Shown piece by piece: positions 39,610 through 47,041 of a DNA stretch of 47,041 nucleotides. The DNA is from Frankia nepalensis (GTDB lineage Bacteria > Actinomycetota > Actinomycetes > Frankiales > Frankiaceae): assembly GCF_016786325.1 (NCBI RefSeq), contig NZ_JADWYU010000227.1, forward strand, positions 1-47,041, read 5' to 3'. The first letter of the stretch is position 1. Every line of letters starts with the position of its first letter. The translations under genes were made by a program, and so were the position numbers. Under the pieces are notes generated by a model. It was not told the DNA's origin. It saw only the letters and a program-made list of their open reading frames with translations, and did no database searches.

Positions 39610-39669
39610 CGTCCAATCCTACGTACGGTGCACGGGATCGACGACGGCGGCTGGGTAGTGTGCTGAATT
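39610..39669. promoter_or_regulatory. Short divergent promoter region between SWIM gene and alr
   Basis: Only 60 bases separate the two start codons, so their promoters must overlap or reach into the genes. The palindrome TACGTACG (39621-39627 area) lies in it. No clear boxes are visible. Confidence 0.35.
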
Positions 39670-40821
39670 ATGAGCGAGCCGACCGTCGGCGCGGGGCCGC
39701 GCGCCCACGCCACCGTCGACCTGGACGCGGTGCGTGAGTCCACCGCCACGCTGGTCGCCCGAGCGGGGTCCGCCGCCACGATGGCGGTGGTCAAGGCGGA
39801 CGGCTACGGCCACGGCATGATCCCGTGCGCACGGGCGGCGCTCGACGCCGGCGCGACCTGGCTCGGGGTCACCGGCATCGAGGAGGCGCTGGCCCTGCGG
39901 GCCGCCGGCCTCACGGCGCCGGTGTTCTCGTGGCTCATGGCTCCGGGGGAGCCGCTGGCCGACGCGGTCGCCGCGGACATCGACCTGTCGGCCTCCGCCG
40001 GCTGGGCGCTGGACGAGATCGCCGCGGCGGCCCGGGTGGCCGGCCGCCCGGCGCGGGTGCACCTCAAGGCCGACACCGGGCTTGGGCGCTCGGGTGCCGC
40101 CTCCGCCGACTGGCCGGCCCTCTGCGACGCCGCCGCGGCGCTGCGCGCCGAGGGGGTCCTCGACGCCGTCGGCGTGTGGAGCCACTTCGCGTTCGCCGAC
40201 GCCCCCGGCCACCCGACCGTGCGGGGGCAGATCGGCCAGTTCATCGAGGCGGTCGAGGTGGCCGAGAAGGCGGGCCTGCGGCCCCAGGTCCGCCACCTGG
40301 CGAACTCGGCCGCCACCCTGGTCAGCCCGGAGGCGCACTTCGACCTGGTCCGGCCGGGAATCTCCATCTACGGGCTCTCGCCCGGCCCGGAGGTCGGCCG
40401 TTCGGCGGAGCTGGGGCTGCGCCCGGCGATGCGGCTGACGGCGCGGGTCGCGCTCGCCAAGCGGGTGCCGGCCGGCAGCGGCGTCTCCTACGCCCACCGC
40501 TACGTCACCCCGGCCGAGACCACACTCGCGCTGGTGCCGGTGGGCTACGCCGACGGGGTGCCGCGCGCGGCGACGAACCTCGGTGAGGTGCTCCTCGCGG
40601 GCCGGCGGCGGCGGATCGCCGGGACGGTGTGCATGGACCAGTTCGTCGTCGACGTCGGCGACGACCGGGTCGAGGCCGGCGACGAGGTGGTGCTGTTCGG
40701 GCCCGGCGACGGCGGCGAGCCGACCGCCGACGACTGGGCCGCCGCGCTCGGCACCATCAACTACGAGATAGTCACCCGGATCGGCCCGCGCGTCCCTCGC
40801 GGGTACCTGGGCGGCGGCTGA
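39670..40821 (+). CDS. alr: Alanine racemase
   Basis: Alr makes D-alanine for the cell wall using pyridoxal phosphate. The cofactor-binding lysine is K42 in VVKADGYGHG, and the second catalytic residue is Y274 in SGVSYAHRY. The 383-residue protein has the usual two-domain length and further family segments such as HLKADTGLGRSG and GTVCMDQFVVDVGD. It begins with ATG 39670, divergent from the SWIM gene. It closes the group glmM, glmS, alr for wall precursors. Confidence 0.97.
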   Translation: MSEPTVGAGPRAHATVDLDAVRESTATLVARAGSAATMAVVKADGYGHGMIPCARAALDAGATWLGVTGIEEALALRAAGLTAPVFSWLMAPGEPLADAVAADIDLSASAGWALDEIAAAARVAGRPARVHLKADTGLGRSGAASADWPALCDAAAALRAEGVLDAVGVWSHFAFADAPGHPTVRGQIGQFIEAVEVAEKAGLRPQVRHLANSAATLVSPEAHFDLVRPGISIYGLSPGPEVGRSAELGLRPAMRLTARVALAKRVPAGSGVSYAHRYVTPAETTLALVPVGYADGVPRAATNLGEVLLAGRRRRIAGTVCMDQFVVDVGDDRVEAGDEVVLFGPGDGGEPTADDWAAALGTINYEIVTRIGPRVPRGYLGGG

Positions 40822-40833
40822 GCGGCGCGGCGG

Positions 40834-42498
40834 CTAGCCGGCGAGCACGGCCCGGGCGGTCCTGGCGAGCGCCTCGGGATCACCGGCCAGCGGGACCGGC
40901 GGGGCCGGCGTCGACACGGTCGGGCCGGACGCGGCCGGCTGGGACGCTGCCGGCTGGGACGCTGGCGCGGTCGCTGGCGCCGCGACGCACAGCGTGACCA
41001 CGACGACCCGGCTGCCCGCCCGCGCCACCAGCTGGCTCGCGGAACGGGTGGCCTCGTCGCCGAGCCCCGGGACCGCCACCGGGGCGGACGCGGCGGTGGG
41101 CGTCCCGGAGACGCACCCGGAGGGCGTCGGCGGGCCCACCGGGGCTCGCAGCAGCTCGTACTGGGTGTGCGCGGCCGCGGCGTTCGGCAGGTCGAACCTG
41201 GAGACGGCCAGGCTTCCCAGCTCCCAGGCGTACGGGCTGGCCTGCCATGAGCAGGACACCTCGTCGATCCGGAGACCTGCCTGGGTGAGCCCGGACTGTT
41301 CGACGACGTCGGCCTGAACGGGCTCGCCCCCCGGCGCGTCGCCGAGCACCGCGGCGATCTCGCCGGCCCGCGGCAGCGGGCAGGGCGGCCGCGCCACGCC
41401 GAGCGCGCCGGCGGGCCGCCACTGGCCGTCGGTGTAGAGCAGCGAGGTGCCCAGCCACGACGCCGCCGTCTCGAACGACGGCTGGCCGGGGTTGGCGGCA
41501 GCCGGGCCTTCCCGGACGCCGTCGGGGCCGACGGTGACCACCTGGTGCTCACCGTCGACGAGCAGCACGACTTCGAGGCGCCACCGGCAGTCGCAGGTGG
41601 CCGTCATCGTGGCCACCAGGATCGACGCGGTGCGGCCCGGCTCGATCTCGACCGCCGACGAGCCGGGCGGGCGGGGCACGGCGTCCGTCGGCAGCTCGAT
41701 CAGCCCGGAGGTGCGGCGTTCCAGGTCGACGGTCACCGCTCCGGCGTCCGCCAGCGCCCGCGCCCGCGGGAGGTTTCGCGTCGGCGTCGCCCATTGCCGG
41801 TCGTCCTGACTGGTGGTCGCCGAGCAGGTGAGCAGGTTCGCCCGGGTGGGCGCCGGAGCCAGGATGTCGACGCGCGCCGCGAAGCCGAGCACCCGGACCG
41901 GCTGGTCCCGGCGCGCGCTGATGTCGAGCCGCAGCGGCGAGATGTCCGCGGGCACCGCGCCGATCGAGGCGGCCCAGGCGGCGCGGCCGGAGCAGTCGTC
42001 GCGCCCGCCCGGCGGCGGCGGAACCTGGTCGGCCGGCCGGGTGGTCAGATAGCTCTGACCGAGTACCTCGGGGGCCGGCGCCGAGCCGTCCGGGCCGGCG
42101 ACGGCGCGGTCCGGGTCGGCCTGGGCCGCGATCCGCAGCGCCTCGGAGCACAGCACGCCCGGTTCGTCGCAGCCGCCTCCGGCGGGACCGGCGCCGCCTG
42201 CCCCGACGAGCCAGACGGCGCCGCCCGCGGCCGCGAGCAGCAGGAACGCGCCCGCTGCGGCAAGGCCTCGGCGGTGGCCGGAGCGGAGAAAGCCGGAGCG
42301 GAGAAGGCCGGGGCGGCGAAGACCGAGGCGGCCAAGAGCGTTGCCCAGAAACCGCCAGGCGGCGTCGGCGGCCGCCCGGCCCAGTCGCGCGAGCGGGCCG
42401 TCCGGCGTGTCCGGGTCACGGGCTGACCCGACCTGGTCCCACGGCGAGCCGTCGGGGGCGGGGCCGTCGGGTCGCGAGGAGTCTCCGAAACGGGACAT
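40834..42498 (-). CDS. Single-pass membrane protein with Pro/Ala-rich tail, function unknown
   Basis: The 554-residue protein has a cytoplasmic N-terminus of about 75 residues, one membrane segment (about 78-100, AAAGAFLLLAAAGGAVWLVGAG) and a large outer part. The outer part is rich in strands and holds several cysteines, among them pairs near CDEPGVLC and CDCRW, and a SCSW motif that could form disulfide bonds. A linker of PAASQPAASG type stands near the end. GGAGGAGG before ATG 42498 decides the start; the frame itself is open a further 1200 bases upstream but that part has no start site and reads as nonsense. No family is recognised. Confidence 0.75.
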   Translation of the reverse strand: MSRFGDSSRPDGPAPDGSPWDQVGSARDPDTPDGPLARLGRAAADAAWRFLGNALGRLGLRRPGLLRSGFLRSGHRRGLAAAGAFLLLAAAGGAVWLVGAGGAGPAGGGCDEPGVLCSEALRIAAQADPDRAVAGPDGSAPAPEVLGQSYLTTRPADQVPPPPGGRDDCSGRAAWAASIGAVPADISPLRLDISARRDQPVRVLGFAARVDILAPAPTRANLLTCSATTSQDDRQWATPTRNLPRARALADAGAVTVDLERRTSGLIELPTDAVPRPPGSSAVEIEPGRTASILVATMTATCDCRWRLEVVLLVDGEHQVVTVGPDGVREGPAAANPGQPSFETAASWLGTSLLYTDGQWRPAGALGVARPPCPLPRAGEIAAVLGDAPGGEPVQADVVEQSGLTQAGLRIDEVSCSWQASPYAWELGSLAVSRFDLPNAAAAHTQYELLRAPVGPPTPSGCVSGTPTAASAPVAVPGLGDEATRSASQLVARAGSRVVVVTLCVAAPATAPASQPAASQPAASGPTVSTPAPPVPLAGDPEALARTARAVLAG

Positions 42499-42590
42499 GT
42501 CGCCTCCTCCTCCCGCGGCCTCCCACGGCCGGGCCGCATGGGAGCCCACGATCATCATGTCCGCGCGGCGGTCGAGTCGCCATACACCGG

Positions 42591-42627
42591 ACGGCTTCGG
42601 CGAGACGGCTTCGGCGAGACGGCTTCG
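42591..42627 (+). repeat. Tandem 14-base repeat in a divergent intergenic region
   Basis: ACGGCTTCGGCGAG occurs at 42591 and 42605 and continues partly from 42619, about 2.6 copies. It lies between the starts of two divergent genes (42498 and 42740). Confidence 0.6.
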
Positions 42628-42739
42628 CGGGTTGGACCTACCGTCAAACGGTGGGCACGGTGGCCGGGTACCGCCTTCAGACGCGGTGGCCGGTTTCTCG
42701 CCCTCGACCAAGCCACGGACAGCGCGAGGAGGAGACGAC

Positions 42740-43102
42740 GTGAGGCTCTGGCGGCACGGTGGCCGGCACACGGCCACGGCAACCATCCCGCTCGGTGCGC
42801 GGGACGACCCGACGGACCTGGACGAACTCGACGAACTAGACGAACTCGACGGACCGGGCGGACTCGATGGACTCGACGGGTCGGGCGGCGCCCCGGGCGG
42901 GCGCGGGACCGGTGGCCCGGTCCTGCTGGCGCTCACCACCCGCGAGCAGGTCGAGAAGGCCCAGGTCGAGAAGGCCGAGGTCGAGAAGGCCGCGGCGGCC
43001 GGCGCTCCGAAGATGGTCCGGGTCCGTCCGGGACGAGGCGCGTTCGGCGGCGCCGCGGCCAGCGGCGGCGGCGGTTGCGGCGGCGGCGGCTGTTCCCACT
43101 GA
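42740..43102 (+). CDS. Small acidic protein with Gly/Cys C-terminal tail
   Basis: A strong AGGAGGAGAC site lies before GTG 42740, which opens 120 codons. The product begins MRLWRHGGRHTATATIPL and then has Leu-Asp-Glu repeats (DELDELDELDG, residues 28-38). A Gly-rich segment follows, then Gln/Glu-Val-Glu-Lys-Ala repeats (QVEKAQVEKAEVEKA, 70-84). It ends in GGGGCGGGGCSH, with two cysteines set between glycines. The tail recalls Gly/Cys-ended actinobacterial proteins (such as those of TIGR04222), but nothing else does. The repeats in the DNA show slippage growth. Function is unknown; the tail could bind a metal or be cut and modified. Confidence 0.5.
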   Translation: MRLWRHGGRHTATATIPLGARDDPTDLDELDELDELDGPGGLDGLDGSGGAPGGRGTGGPVLLALTTREQVEKAQVEKAEVEKAAAAGAPKMVRVRPGRGAFGGAAASGGGGCGGGGCSH

Positions 43103-43339
43103 CGAGCCGTCGCGGCGCGCTGCCAGGCCTGTCGCGGGGCGGCGGAACGCGCTTCGGGCCGCCCGTCGCCCGTCGCCCGTCGCATGCTCGAAGGCGGCGT
43201 TCCAGGACAAGGCGGCGTTCCGAGGACAGGCGGTGTTCCGAAGGAAGGCGGCGTTCCGGGGGAAGAAGGCATCATCGAGGACAGGCCGGTCGCGACCGGC
43301 CGGTAACGTCGGTGGGGTCGGTGAACGGCGAGGTGGTCG
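43103..43339. repeat. Gene-free stretch with an 18-19-base minisatellite
   Basis: Four to five imperfect copies of a unit like AAGGCGGCGTTCCGAGGAC lie at 43191-43262. The rest of the 237 bases holds no convincing gene. It separates the small Gly/Cys protein from the hydrolase. Confidence 0.6.
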
Positions 43340-44599
43340 GTGGTAGGCACGGCGGCGGGGGTCGGCGATCTGGCGCGTAACGCCGCCGCCGGCGCCGCGG
43401 ACCTGGTAGGCGCGGCCGCGGCGTCCAAGGCGGTCCGGCGGGCCGGTGGCGGCCTTGGCATCGCCGGGGCGGTCGTCGCGGCCGGCCTGATCGCCGAGCG
43501 GCGGGCGACCAGACGGGCCAGGGCCCTGCCGGACGTTCCCGAGGACCTACGGCCCGGGCCGCTAGCCGGCCGGGCAACCACCGTGGTCGCCACGGACGGG
43601 GTCCCGCTGCACGTCGTCGAGAGTGACGGCCGGGCGGGTGGGCGCCGGTGGGCGCCGGCCACGCCGACGCTGGTGTTCGCGCACGGGTTCTGCAACACGG
43701 CCGACTCGTGGTGCTTCCAGCAGCGCGAGCTGGCCGACCTCGGCCCGATGGTGTTCTACGACCAGCGGGCGCACGGCCGGTCCGGGCCGTCCGAGGTGGC
43801 CCGCTGCACGATCGACCAGCTGGCCGACGACCTGTTTGCCGTGCTGACGGCGCGGGTGACGAGCGGGCCGGTGGTGCTGGTCGGCCATTCGATGGGCGGG
43901 ATGACGATCCTCGGCCTGGCCGAGCGCCACCCCGAACTGTTCGAGGAGCGCGTGGTCGCCGTGGCGCTGCTGTCGACCAGCGCCGGCGACCTGGCGCGGG
44001 TGACGTTCGGCTTACCTGTCGGAGTGACCGCGGCGGTCCGCCGGGTGCTGCCGGGCCTCGCCGTCGGCATGCGGCACGCCCCGCCACTGCTCGAGCGGGC
44101 CCGCCGACGCGGCAGCGACCTGGCCTACTCGATCACCCGGCGGGTCGGGTTCGGCACCACCGACGTGCCGCCGTCCGTGGTGGAGTTCCTGGAAGGCGAG
44201 ATCGCGAACACGCCCATCCCGGTGATCGGGTCGTTCCTGCCGACACTGCTCGACCATGACAAGCTCGCCGCGGCGGCCGTGCTGCGCAACGTCCCGACCC
44301 TGCTGATGGTCGGCGACCACGACCTGATGACCCCGCTGCCGCACAGCCGCACACTCGCCGACGCGCTGCCCGAGGCCGAACTCGCCGTCGAGGAGGGCGC
44401 CGGGCACGCCCTGCCGTTGGAGCGTCCCGACGCGGTCAACGAGCGTGTCCGCGCGCTCATCGGCCGGGCGCACCCGGCCCGCCGCGTCCGGCCGGCCTGG
44501 CCGTGGCAGCGGGCGTCCGAACGGCCCGGGCCCGACCGTTCGGACACCGGCCGGCCGGACACCGGCCGTTCGGACACTGACCGTTCGGACGCCCGCTAG
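43340..44599 (+). CDS. Alpha/beta-fold hydrolase
   Basis: The 419-residue enzyme has the nucleophile elbow GHSMGG (S184), the oxyanion-side motif [12 protein letters not shown], the acid residue in [10 protein letters not shown] and the catalytic His in [12 protein letters not shown] long helical N-terminal part of about 85 residues precedes it, with an Ala-rich stretch ([21 protein letters not shown]) that could be a membrane segment. The C-terminus is a repeat tail of RSDTG and RPDTG units. The GTG start at 43340 is the best candidate, though no clear ribosome site is seen. A TTA leucine codon lies at 44012-44014 (residue 225), rare in such DNA. Its stop shares CTAG with that of convergent tsaD. 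The substrate is unknown. Confidence 0.85.
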   Translation: MVGTAAGVGDLARNAAAGAADLVGAAAASKAVRRAGGGLGIAGAVVAAGLIAERRATRRARALPDVPEDLRPGPLAGRATTVVATDGVPLHVVESDGRAGGRRWAPATPTLVFAHGFCNTADSWCFQQRELADLGPMVFYDQRAHGRSGPSEVARCTIDQLADDLFAVLTARVTSGPVVLVGHSMGGMTILGLAERHPELFEERVVAVALLSTSAGDLARVTFGLPVGVTAAVRRVLPGLAVGMRHAPPLLERARRRGSDLAYSITRRVGFGTTDVPPSVVEFLEGEIANTPIPVIGSFLPTLLDHDKLAAAAVLRNVPTLLMVGDHDLMTPLPHSRTLADALPEAELAVEEGAGHALPLERPDAVNERVRALIGRAHPARRVRPAWPWQRASERPGPDRSDTGRPDTGRSDTDRSDAR

Positions 44600-45630
44600 A
44601 CCCCGAGCGGGAGGGTCGACGAGGCGGGCAGGTCCAGCGGGGACGGCGCGGTGCCCGCCTCGACCTGGAGCGCGCCGAGCGCGGCCACCATCGCGCCGTT
44701 GTCGGTACACAACCCCGGCCGGGGCACCCGCAGCGTGATGCCCGCCGCCTCGCAGCGTTGCGCGGCGAGCGCGCGCAGCCGGCTGTTCGCGGCCACGCCG
44801 CCGCCGATGACCAGCGTCTCGACACCGTGTGCCCTGGCGGCCGCGACCGCCTTCGCGGTGAGCACGTCGACGACCGCCTCCTGGAACGACGCGGCGACGT
44901 CCGCGACCGGCACCGGCTCGCCGGCCCGGCGGCGCGCCTCCACCCAACGGGCCACCGCCGTCTTCAGCCCGCTGAAGGAGAAGTCGAAGGTGCCGTCGCC
45001 GGCCTTGCCGCGCGGGAAAGGGATCGTGGCCGTGCCCTCGCGGGCCGCCCTGTCGATGGGCGGACCGCCGGGGAACGGCATCCCGAGCAGCCGGGCCACC
45101 TTGTCGTAGGCCTCGCCGGCGGCGTCGTCGACCGTCGCGCCCAGCGAGACCACCGGCGCCCGCGCCAGGTCCTCGACCAGCAACAGCGACGAGTGTCCCC
45201 CGGACACCAGCAGCGCGATCGACGGGGACGGCAGGGGGCCGTGCTCCAGGGTGTCCACGGCGACGTGCGCGGCCAGGTGGTGCACGCCGTAGAGCGGGAC
45301 CCCCAGCGCCAGCGCGTATGCCTTCGCCGCCGCCACGCCGACAAGCAGCGCGCCGGCCAGGCCTGGGCCGGCGGTGACGGCGACCGCGTCGACGTCAGCC
45401 GGCCGGGCACCGGCGGTGGCCAGCGCCCGCTCGATCGTCGGCACCATCGCCTCGAGGTGCGCACGGGCCGCGATCTCCGGCACCACGCCGCCGTAGCGAG
45501 CGTGCTCGTCGACCGACGAGGCGAGCGCGTCGGCGAGCAGCACGCCGTCGCGCACCAGCCCGACACCGGTCTCGTCGCAGGACGTCTCGATCCCGAGGAC
45601 CAACGGCCCCCGAGCGGTCGACTGGCTCAT
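44596..45630 (-). CDS. tsaD: tRNA threonylcarbamoyladenosine biosynthesis protein TsaD
   Basis: TsaD, with TsaB and TsaE, transfers the threonylcarbamoyl group to A37 of tRNAs that read ANN codons. The 344-residue protein begins with the family sequence [16 protein letters not shown]. The metal-binding motif HHLAAH and the nucleotide-site segments [10 protein letters not shown] and [13 protein letters not shown] are present. ATG 45630 gives the standard length. The gene overlaps the 3' end of rimI by four bases, and a convergent hydrolase gene ends in the same CTAG. Confidence 0.97.
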   Translation of the reverse strand: MSQSTARGPLVLGIETSCDETGVGLVRDGVLLADALASSVDEHARYGGVVPEIAARAHLEAMVPTIERALATAGARPADVDAVAVTAGPGLAGALLVGVAAAKAYALALGVPLYGVHHLAAHVAVDTLEHGPLPSPSIALLVSGGHSSLLLVEDLARAPVVSLGATVDDAAGEAYDKVARLLGMPFPGGPPIDRAAREGTATIPFPRGKAGDGTFDFSFSGLKTAVARWVEARRRAGEPVPVADVAASFQEAVVDVLTAKAVAAARAHGVETLVIGGGVAANSRLRALAAQRCEAAGITLRVPRPGLCTDNGAMVAALGALQVEAGTAPSPLDLPASSTLPLGV

Positions 45631-46295
45631 GGCGCTCCCTCCGCGGCCGTGCGCCATTCGGCACGCGCGGCTCTGTCCTTCTCGGCAAGGGCGGCCGTGG
45701 CGTCCTTCTCGGCAAGGGCGGCCCTGTTCTTCTCGGCAAGGGCGGCGCTGTCTTTTTCGGCGAGGGCGGCGCTGTCTTTTTCGGCGAGGGCGGCCGCGGC
45801 CGCGTCGAGCTGGGCGCCGTAGCCGGCCGTGTCGATCGGGCGGGCCCGCATGACGTAGGCGTCGCCGCCGGAAGGCTGGTAGTAGTTGCGGCGCAGCGCG
45901 ACGTCGACGAAGCCGAGCCGGGTGTAGAGCGCGCGGGCGGCCCGGTTCTCGGTACGCACCTCCAGCCCGCAGCTGCGCGCGCCGCGCCGGCGGGCCTCCC
46001 GCAGGAGCGCGACCATCAGCTGGGCGCCCAGCCCGTGTCCACGGTGGCCGGGGTGCACGCCGACCGTCTGGATGTAGGCCTCGTCGTCGGTCACCGCGAG
46101 CCCCGCGTACCCCACGACCCGGCCGCCCGACAACGCGACGAGGTAATGCCGGCTGGCCCCCTGGGCGAGCTCGGACCAGAACATCTCGGGGGTCCACGGG
46201 TCGACGTCGAAGACGGCCCGTTCCAGCTCGGCGAGCTCGGCGAGATGCCACCAGCGCAGCGGCGCCAGCTCGACACCGGGTGCTGCCAGGCTCAC
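45627..46295 (-). CDS. rimI: GNAT acetyltransferase (RimI-like) with repeat tail
   Basis: RimI acetylates N-terminal alanine of ribosomal S18 in E. coli; homologues sit with tsaB and tsaD in many actinobacteria. The GNAT acetyl-CoA motif [14 protein letters not shown] and the later [18 protein letters not shown] are complete within the first 155 residues. The remaining 65 residues form a repeat tail of the octamer AALAEKDS in about five imperfect copies, coded by 24-base repeats. The tail is probably helical, acidic and basic mixed, and not part of the fold. GTG 46295 overlaps the tsaB stop as GTGA. Confidence 0.92.
   Translation of the reverse strand: MSLAAPGVELAPLRWWHLAELAELERAVFDVDPWTPEMFWSELAQGASRHYLVALSGGRVVGYAGLAVTDDEAYIQTVGVHPGHRGHGLGAQLMVALLREARRRGARSCGLEVRTENRAARALYTRLGFVDVALRRNYYQPSGGDAYVMRARPIDTAGYGAQLDAAAAALAEKDSAALAEKDSAALAEKNRAALAEKDATAALAEKDRAARAEWRTAAEGAP
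45670..45798 (-). repeat. 24-base tandem repeat inside rimI
   Basis: About five imperfect copies of a 24-base unit, read on the minus strand as AALAEKDS, fill the 3' part of rimI. Copies at 45740-45787 are nearly identical, which shows recent growth by slippage or unequal crossing. Confidence 0.75.
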
Positions 46296-47041
46296 GAAGA
46301 CACCGCCTTGGCCGGATGCGGCTCGGCGGCGTCCGGACGGCGCAGGTAGATGGGGATCAGCGGCTCGGGGGCACGCCCGGCGAGCAGGTCGGGCGCGGCG
46401 AGGGCCGCGAGCAGGGCCGGGTCCGGGTAGGCGGGCACCGTGGCGCCCTCGGCGCCGTCGCCGGCCGCGCTGTCGAGAGCGACGCTGTCGCCGGCGGCGC
46501 TGTCGAGAGCGACGGCCGCCGGGCCGGCGGCGGCGAAGGCCGCGAACGCGTCCGGGTAGGGGGCCAGGCCGGGGCCGGTGACCGTGCCGACGCCGTCGGC
46601 GCGCAGCAGCTCGGCCGCCCGCGTGGGCGCGTGGACCGCTGGGCCGGCGATCCGGTGGCCGTCGGCGTAGCCGGCCCAGAAGACCTCGCGCCGGCGCGCG
46701 TCGGTGACCACGCCGGCCCGACCGCGGGTCGCGGCGCCGATCCCGTCCAGCGAGCAGACGCCGAAACAGGGCAGCCCAAGCGCCGCCGCGAACGTGCCGG
46801 CGGTGACGATCCCGACCCGCAGGCTGGTGAACGGCCCCGGGCCCAGCCCGACGACCACGGCGGCGAGCTGGGAGGGCCGCACGCGAGCCTCGGCCAGCAC
46901 CGCTCGCATGAGCGGCGCGAGCAGCTCGCCGTGCCGCCGGGCGTCCACCGCCTGGCGGGCCGCCAGCGTCCGAGGCGGGCTCGCCGGCGCCGCGACGGCC
47001 GTGCCTACGGCGCCCTCGTTCGCGACCATGCCGGCCGTCGC
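46292..47041 (-). CDS. tsaB: tRNA threonylcarbamoyladenosine biosynthesis protein TsaB (5' end off window)
   Basis: TsaB is the partner of TsaD in making t6A. The family segment [40 protein letters not shown] is clear. The frame stays open to the last base of the window ([10 protein letters not shown]), and the expected start with its DTAT segment lies beyond it; the ATG at 47029 is therefore internal. Near residues 175-195 it has a duplicated stretch [10 protein letters not shown] and [10 protein letters not shown] that other TsaB proteins lack. The stop overlaps rimI by four bases. Confidence 0.93.
   Translation of the reverse strand, partial: ATAGMVANEGAVGTAVAAPASPPRTLAARQAVDARRHGELLAPLMRAVLAEARVRPSQLAAVVVGLGPGPFTSLRVGIVTAGTFAAALGLPCFGVCSLDGIGAATRGRAGVVTDARRREVFWAGYADGHRIAGPAVHAPTRAAELLRADGVGTVTGPGLAPYPDAFAAFAAAGPAAVALDSAAGDSVALDSAAGDGAEGATVPAYPDPALLAALAAPDLLAGRAPEPLIPIYLRRPDAAEPHPAKAVSS

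Noticed and set aside
42499-43698. A 400-codon upstream extension of the minus-strand membrane protein
   Set aside because: The extension is Pro/Ser/Arg nonsense, overlaps two other genes, and a strong ribosome site before ATG 42498 marks the real start.

Overview
The window is very GC-rich chromosomal DNA from an actinobacterium. The gene order points to this: str, S10, spc and alpha ribosomal clusters, then truA, rplM-rpsI, glmM, glmS and alr, then tsaB-rimI-tsaD. GTG starts are frequent, stop/start overlaps (ATGA, GTGA, TGATG) are common, and several ribosomal proteins carry long Ala/Glu/Pro-rich tails. The overall look fits Frankiaceae or a relative, but that placement is an inference from style, not from a search.

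Layout. Positions 1-3350 hold part of a conjugative-transfer module: a VirB4-like ATPase lacking its N-terminal part, a TraG/VirD4-type coupling protein and a DUF4913-like protein. Positions 3380-4900 hold a patch of accessory genes: a VOC-fold protein with a leaderless-type promoter, a broken histidine-phosphatase fragment and a Mug-type DNA glycosylase. About 900 bases without a gene lead into rpsL-rpsG-fusA-tuf (5811-10021). After a double terminator comes the S10/spc run from rpsJ to rplO (10264-20197), then secY-adk-map (20460-23481). An HNH/DUF222 gene and some 930 bases of degenerate repeat-rich DNA separate map from infA-rpmJ-rpsM-rpsK-rpsD (26342-28553). A repeat-filled gap precedes rpoA and rplQ, then truA, an acidic membrane protein on the opposite strand, rplM-rpsI, glmM and glmS. 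The last part holds a SWIM zinc-finger protein divergent from alr, a membrane protein divergent from a small Gly/Cys-tailed protein, an alpha/beta hydrolase, and tsaD-rimI-tsaB on the minus strand, running off the right edge.

Functionally the core is translation (ribosomal proteins, EF-G, EF-Tu, IF-1), RNA polymerase alpha, secretion (SecY), N-terminal Met removal (Map), and tRNA modification (TruA, TsaB/TsaD). Cell-wall precursor supply follows (GlmM, GlmS, Alr). The points most worth a second look are the dispersed palindromic element directly after the rpsD and glmS stop codons, the hairpin and repeat clusters around rpoA-rplQ, the repeat-grown protein tails, the conjugation remnant beside the str operon, and the small Gly/Cys-tailed protein at 42740. 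I found no clearly new multi-gene system.
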